A stretch of DNA of 64,000 nucleotides from Stenotrophomonas sp. ESTM1D_MKCIP4_1 (lineage in GTDB: Bacteria > Pseudomonadota > Gammaproteobacteria > Xanthomonadales > Xanthomonadaceae). Shown here piece by piece: positions 45,642-55,247 of the stretch. The DNA lies in NCBI RefSeq assembly GCF_003086895.1, contig NZ_CP026004.1, positions 2,950,731 through 3,014,730 of the forward strand, written 5' to 3'. Positions within the stretch are counted from its first letter, which is position 1, and each line of letters starts with the position of its first letter. A model generated the notes under the pieces. The model worked only from the letters and a program-made list of their open reading frames with translations, searched no databases and had not been told where the DNA came from. The translations under genes and the position numbers were made by a program.

Positions 45642-47747
45642 GTGACCCGTACTCCCAAGATCGTGCTGCTGACCCTGGCCGTTTCGGCCGCGCTGGTCGG
45701 CTGCGGCAAGACCGATACCCCGGCCAAGGACGCCACCGCCTCCACGCCGTCCGCGACCGAACAGGCCACCACCTACACGCTCGACGAAGCCAAGCTGCCG
45801 GCGTACAACGCCTTCCAGGCCAGTGACCTGGACAGCGCCCTGGACGCCTGTGGCGCCTTCGGCGACTACGTCAACAGCAAGTGGCTGGCGGCCAACGAAA
45901 TCCCGGGCGACCGCACCAGCTGGGGCGCCTTCACCATCCTCGACGAGCGCTCGGTGGCCGTGCAGCACCAGCTGGCCGAACAGGTGGCGCAGGTCAAGAA
46001 CCCGAACCACATCGAGAAGATCGTCGGCGACCTGTGGGCCACCGGCATGGACGAGGCCAAGATCAACGCCCAGGGCATCGAGCCGCTGAAGGCTGACCTG
46101 GCCGCCATCGACGGCCTGCAGGACAAGGCCGCCATCGCCGATTACCTGCGCAGCAGCGCGGCCAAGGGCGAAAACATGCTGTTCGGCTTCGGCGCCGAAG
46201 CAGATTTCAAGAACTCGGCCGTGAACATGGCCTACGCCAGCCAGGGTGGCCTGGGCCTGCCGGACACCACCTATTACACCGACGCCAAGAACGCCGACAA
46301 GCTGAAGGCCTACCAGGCGCACGTCGCCAAGGTGCTGGAACTGTCAGGCGTGGCCGCTGCCGACGCCGCCAAGCAGGCGGAAGAAGTGGTCAAGTTCGAG
46401 ACCCGCCTGGCCAAGGCTTCCAAGTCGCGCGTCGATCTGTCGCGCAACGTCGAGCTGTTCTACAACCCGGTCACCCTGGCCGACGCCGACAAGCTGACCC
46501 CGAACTTCAGCTGGACCGAGTTCTTCAAGTCGCAGGGCGTTGCCGCTCCGGAGAAGTTCTCGCTGGCCATGCCGGCCTTCCATGAGGAAGTGAGCAAGGC
46601 GCTGGGCGATACCGATCCGTCGATCTGGCGCGCATACCTGCGCTTCCACACCGTCGATGGCGCCTCGCCGTACCTGAGCGATGCCTTTGTCGATGAGAAC
46701 TACGCGTTCTACGGCAAGACCCTCAACGGCCAGAAGGAACAGAAGCCGCGCTGGAAGCGCGTGCTGGGCACCATCGAGAACGATGCCGGCGAAGCCTTCG
46801 GCCAGCTGTACGTGAAGGTTGCCTTCTCGCCGGAAGCCAAGGCGAAGATGGAAGAGCTGGTGAAGAACCTGGCGGCCTCGCTGAAGGAACGCATCCAGGG
46901 CCTGAGCTGGATGAGCGACGAAACCAAGGCCAAGGCCATCGCCAAGTGGGAAACCTTCACCCCGAAGATCGGTTACCCGGACAAGTGGCGTGACTGGGCC
47001 GGCCTGCAGACCCAGCGCGACAGCTACCTGGGCAACGTGCGCGCCGCCAACGAGTTCAACTACAAGTTCAACCTGTCCAAGGTCGGCAAGCCGGTGGACA
47101 AGACCGAGTGGGGCATGACCCCGCAGACGGTCAATGCCTACTACAACCCGCTGCAGAACGAGATCGTGTTCCCGGCCGCCATCCTGCAGCCGCCGTTCTT
47201 CGACCCGAAGGCCGACGACGCGCTGAACTACGGCGGCATCGGCGCAGTGATCGGCCACGAAATGACCCACGGTTACGACGACCAGGGCGCACGCTTCGGG
47301 CCGAGCGGCAATCTGGAAGACTGGTGGACCCCGGCGGACAAGAAGAACTTTGAAGGCCTGACCGGCAAGCTGGTCAAGCAGTTCGACCAGTACAAGGTTG
47401 ACGGCCAGGCGGTGAACGGCCACCTGACCCTGGGTGAGAACATCGCTGACCTGGGTGGCCTGGCCACCGCCTACGACGCCCTGCAGAAGGCGACCGCCGG
47501 CAAGGAAGACCCGAAGGTCGACGGCTTCACCCGTGACCAGCGCTTCTTCTTCAACTGGGCGACCGTGTGGCGCACCAAGTACACCGCGGAGAACGCCAAG
47601 GTCCGCCTGGCCACCGACCCGCACGCCCCGGCGCAGTTCCGCGCCATGGGTGCGCCGTCGAACCTGCCGACCTTCGCTGCCGCGTTCCAGTGCAAGGCCG
47701 GCTCGCCGATGGCCCGCACCGGCGACCAGCAGGTGGTGATCTGGTGA
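45642..47747 (+). CDS. M13 (neprilysin/PepO) family zinc metallopeptidase, lipoprotein, active form
   Basis: A 701-residue endopeptidase. It starts at a GTG (45642) with GGAGG nine bases upstream. The N-terminus TRTPKIVLLTLAVSAALVGC carries a lipobox, so the protein is probably an anchored periplasmic or outer-membrane lipoprotein. Zinc ligands and catalytic residues are intact: HEMTH (His539, Glu540, His543) and ENIADLGG (Glu599). The substrate-binding NAYYNP and the C-terminal CKAGSPM...VVIW are also present. M13 enzymes cleave small peptides. It is followed by a terminator and then by a second M13 gene with a broken active site. Confidence 0.95.
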   Translation: MTRTPKIVLLTLAVSAALVGCGKTDTPAKDATASTPSATEQATTYTLDEAKLPAYNAFQASDLDSALDACGAFGDYVNSKWLAANEIPGDRTSWGAFTILDERSVAVQHQLAEQVAQVKNPNHIEKIVGDLWATGMDEAKINAQGIEPLKADLAAIDGLQDKAAIADYLRSSAAKGENMLFGFGAEADFKNSAVNMAYASQGGLGLPDTTYYTDAKNADKLKAYQAHVAKVLELSGVAAADAAKQAEEVVKFETRLAKASKSRVDLSRNVELFYNPVTLADADKLTPNFSWTEFFKSQGVAAPEKFSLAMPAFHEEVSKALGDTDPSIWRAYLRFHTVDGASPYLSDAFVDENYAFYGKTLNGQKEQKPRWKRVLGTIENDAGEAFGQLYVKVAFSPEAKAKMEELVKNLAASLKERIQGLSWMSDETKAKAIAKWETFTPKIGYPDKWRDWAGLQTQRDSYLGNVRAANEFNYKFNLSKVGKPVDKTEWGMTPQTVNAYYNPLQNEIVFPAAILQPPFFDPKADDALNYGGIGAVIGHEMTHGYDDQGARFGPSGNLEDWWTPADKKNFEGLTGKLVKQFDQYKVDGQAVNGHLTLGENIADLGGLATAYDALQKATAGKEDPKVDGFTRDQRFFFNWATVWRTKYTAENAKVRLATDPHAPAQFRAMGAPSNLPTFAAAFQCKAGSPMARTGDQQVVIW

Positions 47748-47774
47748 GCCACGGCTGAGGCCAAGGCAGACCCT

Positions 47775-47808
47775 CGAAGGCCCGGGATTTCCCGGGCCTT
47801 CGTTTTTT
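47775..47808 (+). terminator. Intrinsic terminator between the M13 genes
   Basis: Perfect 12-bp arms CGAAGGCCCGGG and CCCGGGCCTTCG with an ATTT loop are followed by a run of six Ts. Confidence 0.92.
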
Positions 47809-47810
47809 GC

Positions 47811-47875
47811 TGCCGGCCAGCGGCCGGCACTACCGGGGTCGGATCCCTTGCGCGCAGCGCGAGGGCTCTGACCCC
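47811..47875. repeat. GCCGGC-class REP and GGGGTC palindrome
   Basis: A SMAG-like TGCCGGCCAGCGGCCGGCAC plus TACC (47811-47834) adjoins a GGGGTCGGATCCC...GGGCTCTGACCCC hairpin (47835-47875) of the same family as the pair at 23082-23159. Confidence 0.75.
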
Positions 47876-47959
47876 CATGCCCTGTGATGCATGCATCCCG
47901 TGCCCATGCACGGCTTGCTATAGTTCGCCCGCCCTCAATCCATCACGGATTCGTTCTAC

Positions 47960-49966
47960 ATGCCCAATTTCCGTCCGCTTGCCGTCGCCCTGGGTATCAG
48001 CCTGGCGACCCTGGTCCCGACCCACGATGCGTTTGCCGCCAAGAAGAAGGCCACGCGCGCCCCGGCCGTCAGCGCCCAGTGCAGCGATTTCTACGATGCA
48101 ACCAACGCGGACTGGTTGAAGGCCAACCCGGTGCCGCAGTCCGGTGCCGCCACCGCGCTGGGCCAGCTGGTCGACCGCAGCCGCCAGCAGCAGCGTGAAC
48201 TGCTGGACGCCGCGATGAAGGCGCCGCAGGGCAACGTGCAGAAGCTGCTGGGCGATTTCTGGGCCAGCGGCCTGGACGAGGCCGCGGTTGAGGCCGACGG
48301 CTCCAACCCGATCGCCCCGTTGCTGACCCGCATCAACGCCATCAAGAAGGCCAAGGATGTGCCGGCCTCGATCGCCGCGCTGCACCAGGTGGGCATCCCG
48401 GTGGCCTTCAACTTCGGCCCGGACGTGGACCTGAAGGCGCTGGACCGCCATATCGGCTACTTCATGCAGGGCGGCATGGGCCTGCCCGATCCGGCCTTCT
48501 ACACCCGTACCGACGCCGACACCGTGGCCCTGATGGGTCGCTACCGCAACTACGTCAAGCAGATCCTGGCGCTGACCGGCACCCCGGCCGCCAAGCTGGA
48601 TGCCGAAGCGCAGTCGGTGATCGCGCTGGAAACCGAACTGGCCCGCAATGCGCAGTCGCTGGCCGGCATCAACAACCCGTTCAACAACTACGCGCCGATC
48701 TCCACCAAGGATCTGAACAGCCGCTACCGCAACCTGCAGCTGGATGCCTTCCTGAAGGTGCAGGGCGTGAACGACGACCTGGTCTCGCTGGCCGACCCGG
48801 CCCTGTTCAAGCAGCTCGACACCATGGTCACCAAGCTCAAGCCGGAACAGTGGAAGGCCTACCTGCGCTGGCGCGTGGGCGATTCGATGGCGCCGTACCT
48901 GTCCAAGGCCTACCGCGACGCCGAGTTCGAGTTCCGTGGTCGCGTCCTGCGTGGCCAGACTCTGCCGGCGCAGCGCTGGGAGAACGTGCTGGACGCCATC
49001 AATGTGGCCGCCGGCCCGATGGTCGGCCGCGAGTATGCCGCCCGCCATCTGTCGGCGGAAGATCGCCGCCAGGCCGCGTGGATCGTCGACAAGGTGCGTG
49101 AAGTGCAGATCGAGGCGGTCAAGAACAGCACCTGGATGAGCACCGAAGCCAAGGCTGAAGCACAGGCCAAGCTGGCCGCGCTGAAGATCGAGATCGGCAC
49201 CCCGCTGCGTGACCTGGATTACAGCGTGCAGCCGATGGGGCGTGGTTCGTTCGGTGGCAACATGCTGATTGCTTCGACCTGGCGCCACCGCGAGGAAATG
49301 AAGCGCATCGGCAAGGGCAATGCCGACCGTCGCTGGGATGTGCTGCCGCAGCAGCCGTCGCTGGCCTACGACCTGGCGCAGAACCGCCTGATCGTCACCG
49401 CCGCCATCCTGCAGGGCCCGGTGTTCAATGCCAAGGCGGATGCCGCCGACAAGTTCGGCAGCTTCGGTGGCCTGGTCGGGCACGAACTGAACCGCGCCGT
49501 CGATGCCAAGGGCGCCCTGGTCGATGCCAAGGGCGAACTGCGCAGCTGGTGGACCCCGGCCGACAAGACCGCCTGGACGCTGCTCGGCAACCGCGTCGCC
49601 GCCCAGTACAGCGCCTACGACTTCCCGGGCGTGAAGGGTGCCAAGGTCAACGGCACGTTGACCCAGGAAGAGAACCTGGCCGACATCGCCGGCCTGGAAC
49701 TGGCCTGGGCGGCCTACACCGCACAGGAACCGAAGGCCAAGCCGGCGCAGCAGCAGGGCTTCTTCCGCGCCTGGGCCGCACTGTGGCCGCAGCAGCTGTC
49801 GCCGAACGAAGCCGCACGCCGTCTGACCGCCGATATCCGTGCACCGGGGCGCTGGCGCACCAATGGTCCGCTGTCGAACCTGCCGGCCTTCGCCGCCACC
49901 TACAGCTGCAAGGCCGGCCAGCCGATGCAGCGTACCGAGGCCGAGCAGATCAAGGTCTGGCGTTGA
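47960..49966 (+). CDS. M13-family protein with degenerate active site (probable pseudoenzyme)
   Basis: A 668-residue exported paralogue of the preceding M13 peptidase, with a signal peptide to about residue 26 (DAFAA) but no lipobox. The overall fold is kept (DFYDATNADWLKANP, DWxxP-type sites, WWTPADK, EENLADIAGLELAW, C-terminal CKAGQPM...IKVW). The zinc motif, however, reads HELNR (His508, Glu509, Arg512), so the second histidine is lost. The substrate motif NAYY has become LAYD, and the YDDQG loop is replaced by VDAKG. The third ligand Glu571 remains. It is an intact open frame with normal codon use, so it is likely expressed but not a peptidase. Confidence 0.92.
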   Translation: MPNFRPLAVALGISLATLVPTHDAFAAKKKATRAPAVSAQCSDFYDATNADWLKANPVPQSGAATALGQLVDRSRQQQRELLDAAMKAPQGNVQKLLGDFWASGLDEAAVEADGSNPIAPLLTRINAIKKAKDVPASIAALHQVGIPVAFNFGPDVDLKALDRHIGYFMQGGMGLPDPAFYTRTDADTVALMGRYRNYVKQILALTGTPAAKLDAEAQSVIALETELARNAQSLAGINNPFNNYAPISTKDLNSRYRNLQLDAFLKVQGVNDDLVSLADPALFKQLDTMVTKLKPEQWKAYLRWRVGDSMAPYLSKAYRDAEFEFRGRVLRGQTLPAQRWENVLDAINVAAGPMVGREYAARHLSAEDRRQAAWIVDKVREVQIEAVKNSTWMSTEAKAEAQAKLAALKIEIGTPLRDLDYSVQPMGRGSFGGNMLIASTWRHREEMKRIGKGNADRRWDVLPQQPSLAYDLAQNRLIVTAAILQGPVFNAKADAADKFGSFGGLVGHELNRAVDAKGALVDAKGELRSWWTPADKTAWTLLGNRVAAQYSAYDFPGVKGAKVNGTLTQEENLADIAGLELAWAAYTAQEPKAKPAQQQGFFRAWAALWPQQLSPNEAARRLTADIRAPGRWRTNGPLSNLPAFAATYSCKAGQPMQRTEAEQIKVWR

Positions 49967-49986
49967 GCGCAGCAATGACGTGGTAA

Positions 49987-50016
49987 CGAAAAAGGCGCCT
50001 TCGGGCGCCTTTTTCG
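49987..50016. terminator. Bidirectional terminator between M13 paralogue and Oar-like gene
   Basis: The stem CGAAAAAGGCGCC / GGCGCCTTTTTCG with a TTCG tetraloop gives A- and T-runs on both strands, at the convergent ends of two genes. Confidence 0.88.
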
Positions 50017-50120
50017 TGGGAATGCCCCCTTCGGCTTCTTGGGTTGGAAGAAAAGAGGCCCCGCCCGCAGGACGGGGCCGAATGAACCGTTGCCAGAAGA
50101 GAGAGCCTCGTGCGAACCGC

Positions 50121-53100
50121 TCAGAAATCGTAGGACGCGGTCAATCGGACCGTGCGCGGCGCAGTGAAGTAGGTGCCCATGCCGTAGGTATTGGAGACCG
50201 TGCCCGGCCCGGTCTGGTAGGTCGCCGTCGACTGCCGCTGACGCCGCTGGTTGAGCACGTTGAAGACATCCAGCCCCAGGCCCATCCGGTGGTCGGCAAA
50301 CGCCGGCCGGTACATCACTCCCATGTCCAGCTGTGCGGTCCAGGGCTGTCGGCCTGCGTCGCCCGGCCGCGATGGCTTGCCGTTGCAGTAGTGGTAGGCC
50401 GAACCATAGCCATGGAGCGGATCCGTCTGTTCACTGCCGTAGTAGCCCAGGCAGCTTTTGGGCATGCCGGACTGCACCCGCATCGTGAGCGATGCCGTCC
50501 ACTCATCCGTGATCTGGTAGGCGCCGAAGGCCTTCAGCTGGTGCCGGCGATCATTGGCCAGATAGCCACCGGCGTACTCCATCAGCGCAGCCGCATCCCA
50601 GTCCTGTGTCTTGGACACGTCATCCTGGCCGATATCAGACCTCACCTGCCCTTCGGTGTTGCCGAAGCTGTGCGACCAGGTGTAATCGAGACGGCCGTAC
50701 CAGCGATCGGCCATGGGATGCTCGATGAACAGATCCAGCGCGACATACTCACGCGTCGCCTTCTTCCCACCATACCCCCAGTCTGTCGACCCCATGCGGA
50801 CCGGCGTGTAGCCGGACCCATCGCGGTGCCGCACCTGGAAGGTGTTGGTCTGCCCCGGGTTGAAGATCACGCAGCCGGGCAGATCAAAGGCGTCCGGGTC
50901 GAGGCCCATGCCACTGAGGCGATCAACGAAGCGGTCAGCATCGCAGGTGTCATCGATGGCCGACTGCAGACGCCGGTAGGTCATCTTGGCACCACTGTTC
51001 CACTGGCTTCCCAACGTCTTCTCAAAGCCCAGGATCAGCTCATCCTGATACTGCGAACGCAGGTCGGTGGGCGCAACAGCGCGCGGATCGGGGGCCTGTC
51101 CATACTCGTTGTTGGCCGACACCGGGCCATCCCCCAGCGGCGTCAGGCCGGTTGGAATGCCATTGGCGTCAATGCCGTCATAGGTGAAGTACTCGCGCGT
51201 GTAGGTGGACGCGGAGGCACCGCGGATGGCGACGCTGTTGGGCAGCGCCAGATAGTAGCGGCCCAGGTTGGCGAAGACCTTCAGCGAGGCATCGCCAAGG
51301 ACATCCCAGCTGGCACCCAGTCGCGGTGCCCACTGGTCACCACTTTCCACATAGGCAGCGCCATCACTGTTGTAGTTGGTGAAGCGGTCGTTGCGCAGGC
51401 CTAGGGTCAGCAGCCAGTTGGGAGCGAGCTGCCAGCGATCCTCCAGGTAGTACGCCTTCTGCTTCACTGACATGCTGGTGGTGGTGGAGAAGATGTACTT
51501 CTGCACGAAATAGCCATCACCACCAGGCGGTGCGATGTCGAATCCGGGGCTGGGCGACACATCCGGCTTGCCACGCGAGTAGAACCATGCGTGGCCGGGA
51601 CCCGTCATCGACTGACCCTCATTGTTCGCCCGGTAGGTCATGTTGTCGATGCCGGCGGTCAGTTCGTGGTTGCCGACGCGGTACTGCAGGTCCATGCGCA
51701 GCCCCTGCGTGGTGCTGCCGGCATCAAGCGCCTTGGTATAGAGATCGGGCTGATCGTTGCGTACCGGCGTGCCGCCGTTGAGCGACGGGTCCTGATTGCC
51801 GGGATTGCGGATGTAGGGGTTGGCTGAATCCCGCGGATTGAACTCCAGGTTTCCGGTGCGGGTGCGCCCCCACACCGTGCTGAAGGTCAACGCATCGTTG
51901 AGGTACCCCGTGTACTTGAAGATGTCGGCGTTGGTGGTGGCCTTGCTGGTATTGGGGAAGGTCCCGGTGCGATCACCTTCCGTCAGCGTCGCATAGTCGA
52001 ACGCCGTGTAGTAGCCACCCGCACGATCAGTATCCTGGAAACGGGTGTACTCCAGCGTGTTGCTGTCATTGATGTTCCAGTCGACCTTGCCATAGAACTT
52101 CGGCGTGTCCACGCGGTAGTGCCTGCGCACCTGCTGCGCGCCGGCCTCGCTGGCGGTGGCGATGCCCTCGCGGTGGTTGGATTCAGCCGCCAGATGGATG
52201 AACAACCGGTCTTCGACCAATGGGCCGCTGACGTAGCCGCTGTACGTCGTGCGGGTTTCCTTGTCACCGCCTCGATAGCGGTACAGCGTGCCTGGCTTGT
52301 CCTCATGTTCGTAGGCATACCCTTCCGGCAGCGCCACATCCGGGTAGTTGACCGATGCGGGGGCTTCGGCGAGCCCGGCCGGTGCCCAGGTGACCTGCGC
52401 GCCAAACCGCCACGCGTTGGTCCCTCGCTTGCCGAGCTGGTTGATGACGCCGCCGGTGGAACGCCCATAGGCAGCACCATAGCCACCAGTGAAGGTTTCC
52501 TGCTGATCGATGGAACCGTAGGGCAGGCTGACGCCGCCCATGTAGTTGAGTGGGTTGGTGACGTTGAATCCGTTGAGGTAATACGCGTTCTCGGTAACGC
52601 TGGAACCGCCGAACGACAGGACCGAGCGCGAGCCGTTCTGGAATGCACCGCTGCCGGACACCACGCCCGGTGCCAGCAGGGCGATGGCTTCAGCACTGCG
52701 CCCCAAGGGCAGCACATCCAGTTGCTCGGAAGTGACGACCGACTTGGAAACCGTGTGGGTCACGTCGATCTTCGGCATGTTTGCCGCGGTGACATTGACC
52801 GTATCCAGGGTGGTGGCCCCGCCATGGACGGCAAAGCTCACCTCGGTACCGGTGCCCACCCGCAGCTGCACGTCATGCTGCTGCTCGATGATCCGGCCAT
52901 CGCGCTGCAGGCTGATGCTGTAACGCCCCACCGGCAATGCGCCGAAGTTGTAGCGCCCCTGTGCATCAATGGCGATCGTGCGCGTGAGGCCACTGTCGCT
53001 CTGGGCAACGACCGTCGCACCTTCCGAACCCACTGCGGTCCCGTACAGCGTGCCGGTCGTGCTCTGCGCAGCAGCACTGCCGACGATGGAAAACAGCACT

Positions 53101-53150
53101 GCCGAAAGCACGCTGCGCTTGAGCACACGATGTGCGGATCCAACTGCCAT
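50121..53150 (-). CDS. Oar-like TonB-dependent receptor with carboxypeptidase-regulatory domain (second copy)
   Basis: A 1009-residue outer-membrane protein, a paralogue of the receptor at 31879-34926. The signal peptide ends near GSAAAQS. Residues about 30-115 form the regulatory-like domain (ATVVAQSDSGLTRTIAIDAQGRYNFGALPVGRYSISLQ). A TonB-box-like LDTVNVTAAN and a plug (IDQQETFTGGYGAAYGRSTGGVINQLGKRGTN) follow. The barrel ends in RTVRLTASYDF with terminal Phe. Extracellular-loop cysteines (DDTCDADRF...PGCVIFNPG) are shared with the first copy, which supports common ancestry. The ligand is unknown. Confidence 0.93.
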   Translation of the reverse strand: MAVGSAHRVLKRSVLSAVLFSIVGSAAAQSTTGTLYGTAVGSEGATVVAQSDSGLTRTIAIDAQGRYNFGALPVGRYSISLQRDGRIIEQQHDVQLRVGTGTEVSFAVHGGATTLDTVNVTAANMPKIDVTHTVSKSVVTSEQLDVLPLGRSAEAIALLAPGVVSGSGAFQNGSRSVLSFGGSSVTENAYYLNGFNVTNPLNYMGGVSLPYGSIDQQETFTGGYGAAYGRSTGGVINQLGKRGTNAWRFGAQVTWAPAGLAEAPASVNYPDVALPEGYAYEHEDKPGTLYRYRGGDKETRTTYSGYVSGPLVEDRLFIHLAAESNHREGIATASEAGAQQVRRHYRVDTPKFYGKVDWNINDSNTLEYTRFQDTDRAGGYYTAFDYATLTEGDRTGTFPNTSKATTNADIFKYTGYLNDALTFSTVWGRTRTGNLEFNPRDSANPYIRNPGNQDPSLNGGTPVRNDQPDLYTKALDAGSTTQGLRMDLQYRVGNHELTAGIDNMTYRANNEGQSMTGPGHAWFYSRGKPDVSPSPGFDIAPPGGDGYFVQKYIFSTTTSMSVKQKAYYLEDRWQLAPNWLLTLGLRNDRFTNYNSDGAAYVESGDQWAPRLGASWDVLGDASLKVFANLGRYYLALPNSVAIRGASASTYTREYFTYDGIDANGIPTGLTPLGDGPVSANNEYGQAPDPRAVAPTDLRSQYQDELILGFEKTLGSQWNSGAKMTYRRLQSAIDDTCDADRFVDRLSGMGLDPDAFDLPGCVIFNPGQTNTFQVRHRDGSGYTPVRMGSTDWGYGGKKATREYVALDLFIEHPMADRWYGRLDYTWSHSFGNTEGQVRSDIGQDDVSKTQDWDAAALMEYAGGYLANDRRHQLKAFGAYQITDEWTASLTMRVQSGMPKSCLGYYGSEQTDPLHGYGSAYHYCNGKPSRPGDAGRQPWTAQLDMGVMYRPAFADHRMGLGLDVFNVLNQRRQRQSTATYQTGPGTVSNTYGMGTYFTAPRTVRLTASYDF

Positions 53151-53458
53151 GAAACTCTCTCCGGTGATGAAATTACCGGAGCGTTATAGGCAGGGAGCGG
53201 AGATGCGGGACAGTGTTGGAACCGACGCTGGAGCGGGTAAAAGCGCCGCTCCGCCATCTTCATGAAAGACGCGCGGTCACGCCATGTAATTGAAAACGCG
53301 GGACTTTCAACGGAGCAGGTAGTCATCGCGGCGGCGCCCGCATCTCAGGCAACAAGCGTCACGCTGAAAGCAGTGCAGCACGGCGATCAGCGCCCGAAGC
53401 GACACGGCTATGTTCCAGTTCCGACAAACCCGCACCCTGCGCGCCTGCGCAGCAACCC
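53151..53458. other. Gap upstream of the second Oar-like receptor
   Basis: This 308-bp region between two leftward genes holds the 3' end of the saccharopine-dehydrogenase-like transcript and the promoter of the receptor. A GGAGCGG...CCGCTCC stem occurs at about 53231-53256, and a degenerate GAGCGGAGATGCGG lies near 53194. No gene and no clear promoter are visible. Confidence 0.4.
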
Positions 53459-55114
53459 TCACGCCGGTTCCAGCACTCCCCGGTAGTGCACGATGCGGCC
53501 AATCACCGGCGTACCGATCTCCACGTCGAAAACGAAGCGCCCGTCTTCTTCGTACTCGAAACTCTGGTCACCGGGCAGCAGCGCGCGCGGCAGCGGAATG
53601 CCCAGCAGCGACCAGCGGCGCGGCACCAGCTGCAGCCGCCGGCCCTCCATCACGACCGCCAGCCCCACCGACACGACACCAAAACGCTCGACCAGCAGGG
53701 CCTCATCACGACCACGCCCCTCGGTCTGCAGGGAGGAGAAACGGCGACCGGCAAACGTACGCGTCCAGCGCTCGCCGCCCGCCTCGGGCACGAACTCGAC
53801 GCTGACCGGCACCTGCTCGCCCGCCGCTGGAAAGCCGAACAACGCCCCCACCAGCCGTGACAACAGGCCACCGCCCCGCTGCACCTTCGCGCTGCCCTGC
53901 CAGTGCCGCGCGGCGCCTGGTGCATGCAGCGCCTGCACCGCGTCGGGCAGCTGCGCGTAAGCATCGCCGAGGACGCGCTGGTACAGGCTGGCGCCGGGCG
54001 TGTCCTGGCGGAAACCGGTGTGGATCGCGCGGCCGGCAAACAATTCATCGTAGTCGGCCAACTCAAGCGCGTGCTTCGCCGCGCGCGCCCCGGGTGCTGG
54101 CCGCTCTCCCCTGAGCTGCTTGCGGATCAGCGCCTCGATGGCCATCGACGGAATGTAAGGGCCGTCATCCGCCTCGGCCAGCAGATGCCAGCTCTGCTGC
54201 ATGGGTGCGCCATCGCACGTGCCCGTTGCGCGCACGATCATGCCGCCACGATGCTCGCCGAACTTCATCAGGTTCAGCACGGTGTAGAACAGCGGCGACA
54301 ACGGCTCCAGCGATGGCAGGCGCAGGCGGTGGCGGGCCTTGGCCAGCAGGTTGAGGATGCGGTGCAGGATTTCCGGCACCGGACCGGCACCGATCCAGAT
54401 GTCGGTGAGCGTCGGGTGCTCTGGCGGCAGCACCTGCAGGTCGGGCACGTCCACCAGCGAAAAGCGCAGGTTGCGCAGCGGCATCCGCCCCGGCACCGCC
54501 ACGGTGAAGCGGCGGCTCTCGGCAAGGCCCACGCCATGACCTGCGCGACCGCCACGGCGCAGCTTCACCGGCGCCCCGGCATAGCCCACCACCGCGCGCA
54601 TCACGTTCAGGCCGATACCCGCATACGGCGACGGCGCGATGCCACCCTCCACGCTGATGATCTGCATGCGGCGGGCCATCACCCGCAGCACCGCAGCGGT
54701 CAGCACCGGGAAACTGCTGACCCCGGACAGCACGTAGACACCAGCCGCACGCGCCTGCGCATCGAACTGCGGTACAGCGGACACGAAATCAGCCGCATCG
54801 GCGAAATCCAGGTAATCAATCCCGGCCGCGATACAGGCCTCGATGGCCGCGTAGCGCTGGCTGCCGTAATCCTGGAACGGACCGGACGCATCGACCACCA
54901 GGTCGGGACGCTCGGCCTGCAGGGCCTGCGCCAGCTGTTGCCGATCCACCTGCAAAGGCCGCAGCGTGGACTGCCCACGGTACCCGGCACAGAACGCCTC
55001 CGCCGCTGCGAGGGTTCGCCCGGCCACCAGCAGCTGCAGTTGCGGCAGGTCCGCCAGCAGCTGCACCAACCGCCCTCCAAACACCCCATATCCACCGAGG
55101 ATCAGGATCTTCAC
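53459..55114 (-). CDS. Saccharopine dehydrogenase-like oxidoreductase fused to DUF4166
   Basis: A 551-residue two-part protein. Residues 1-370 carry an N-terminal Rossmann fold (KILILGGYGVFGGRLVQLL) of the saccharopine-dehydrogenase NADP-binding type with VDASGPFQDYG. Residues about 390-545 match DUF4166 (LYQRVLGDAYAQLPDAVQALH, then GERWTRTFAGRRFSS and FEYEEDGRFVFDVEIGTPVIG). The substrate is unknown; such fusions are annotated only by domain. The start is the GTG at 55114, giving the Rossmann motif at the extreme N-terminus; the longer frame adds 25 unrelated residues. Confidence 0.87.
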   Translation of the reverse strand: MKILILGGYGVFGGRLVQLLADLPQLQLLVAGRTLAAAEAFCAGYRGQSTLRPLQVDRQQLAQALQAERPDLVVDASGPFQDYGSQRYAAIEACIAAGIDYLDFADAADFVSAVPQFDAQARAAGVYVLSGVSSFPVLTAAVLRVMARRMQIISVEGGIAPSPYAGIGLNVMRAVVGYAGAPVKLRRGGRAGHGVGLAESRRFTVAVPGRMPLRNLRFSLVDVPDLQVLPPEHPTLTDIWIGAGPVPEILHRILNLLAKARHRLRLPSLEPLSPLFYTVLNLMKFGEHRGGMIVRATGTCDGAPMQQSWHLLAEADDGPYIPSMAIEALIRKQLRGERPAPGARAAKHALELADYDELFAGRAIHTGFRQDTPGASLYQRVLGDAYAQLPDAVQALHAPGAARHWQGSAKVQRGGGLLSRLVGALFGFPAAGEQVPVSVEFVPEAGGERWTRTFAGRRFSSLQTEGRGRDEALLVERFGVVSVGLAVVMEGRRLQLVPRRWSLLGIPLPRALLPGDQSFEYEEDGRFVFDVEIGTPVIGRIVHYRGVLEPA

Positions 55115-55247
55115 GCATCGTCCTTGTCGTGCTGCCAGGGATGGAACTGCTCTTGCGCTGCATGGTAGCGCGGTCCTGCGGTGCAGCACGATCCAGCATT
55201 AACACGGCGCGTGCTATCGCTGCGCTTTAACCGTTGCGGAGTCGATC

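Noticed and set aside
47918..49975. A minus-strand frame opposite the second M13 gene
   Set aside because: It spans exactly the M13 paralogue and has shadow-type composition; the plus-strand protein aligns with the upstream M13 peptidase throughout.
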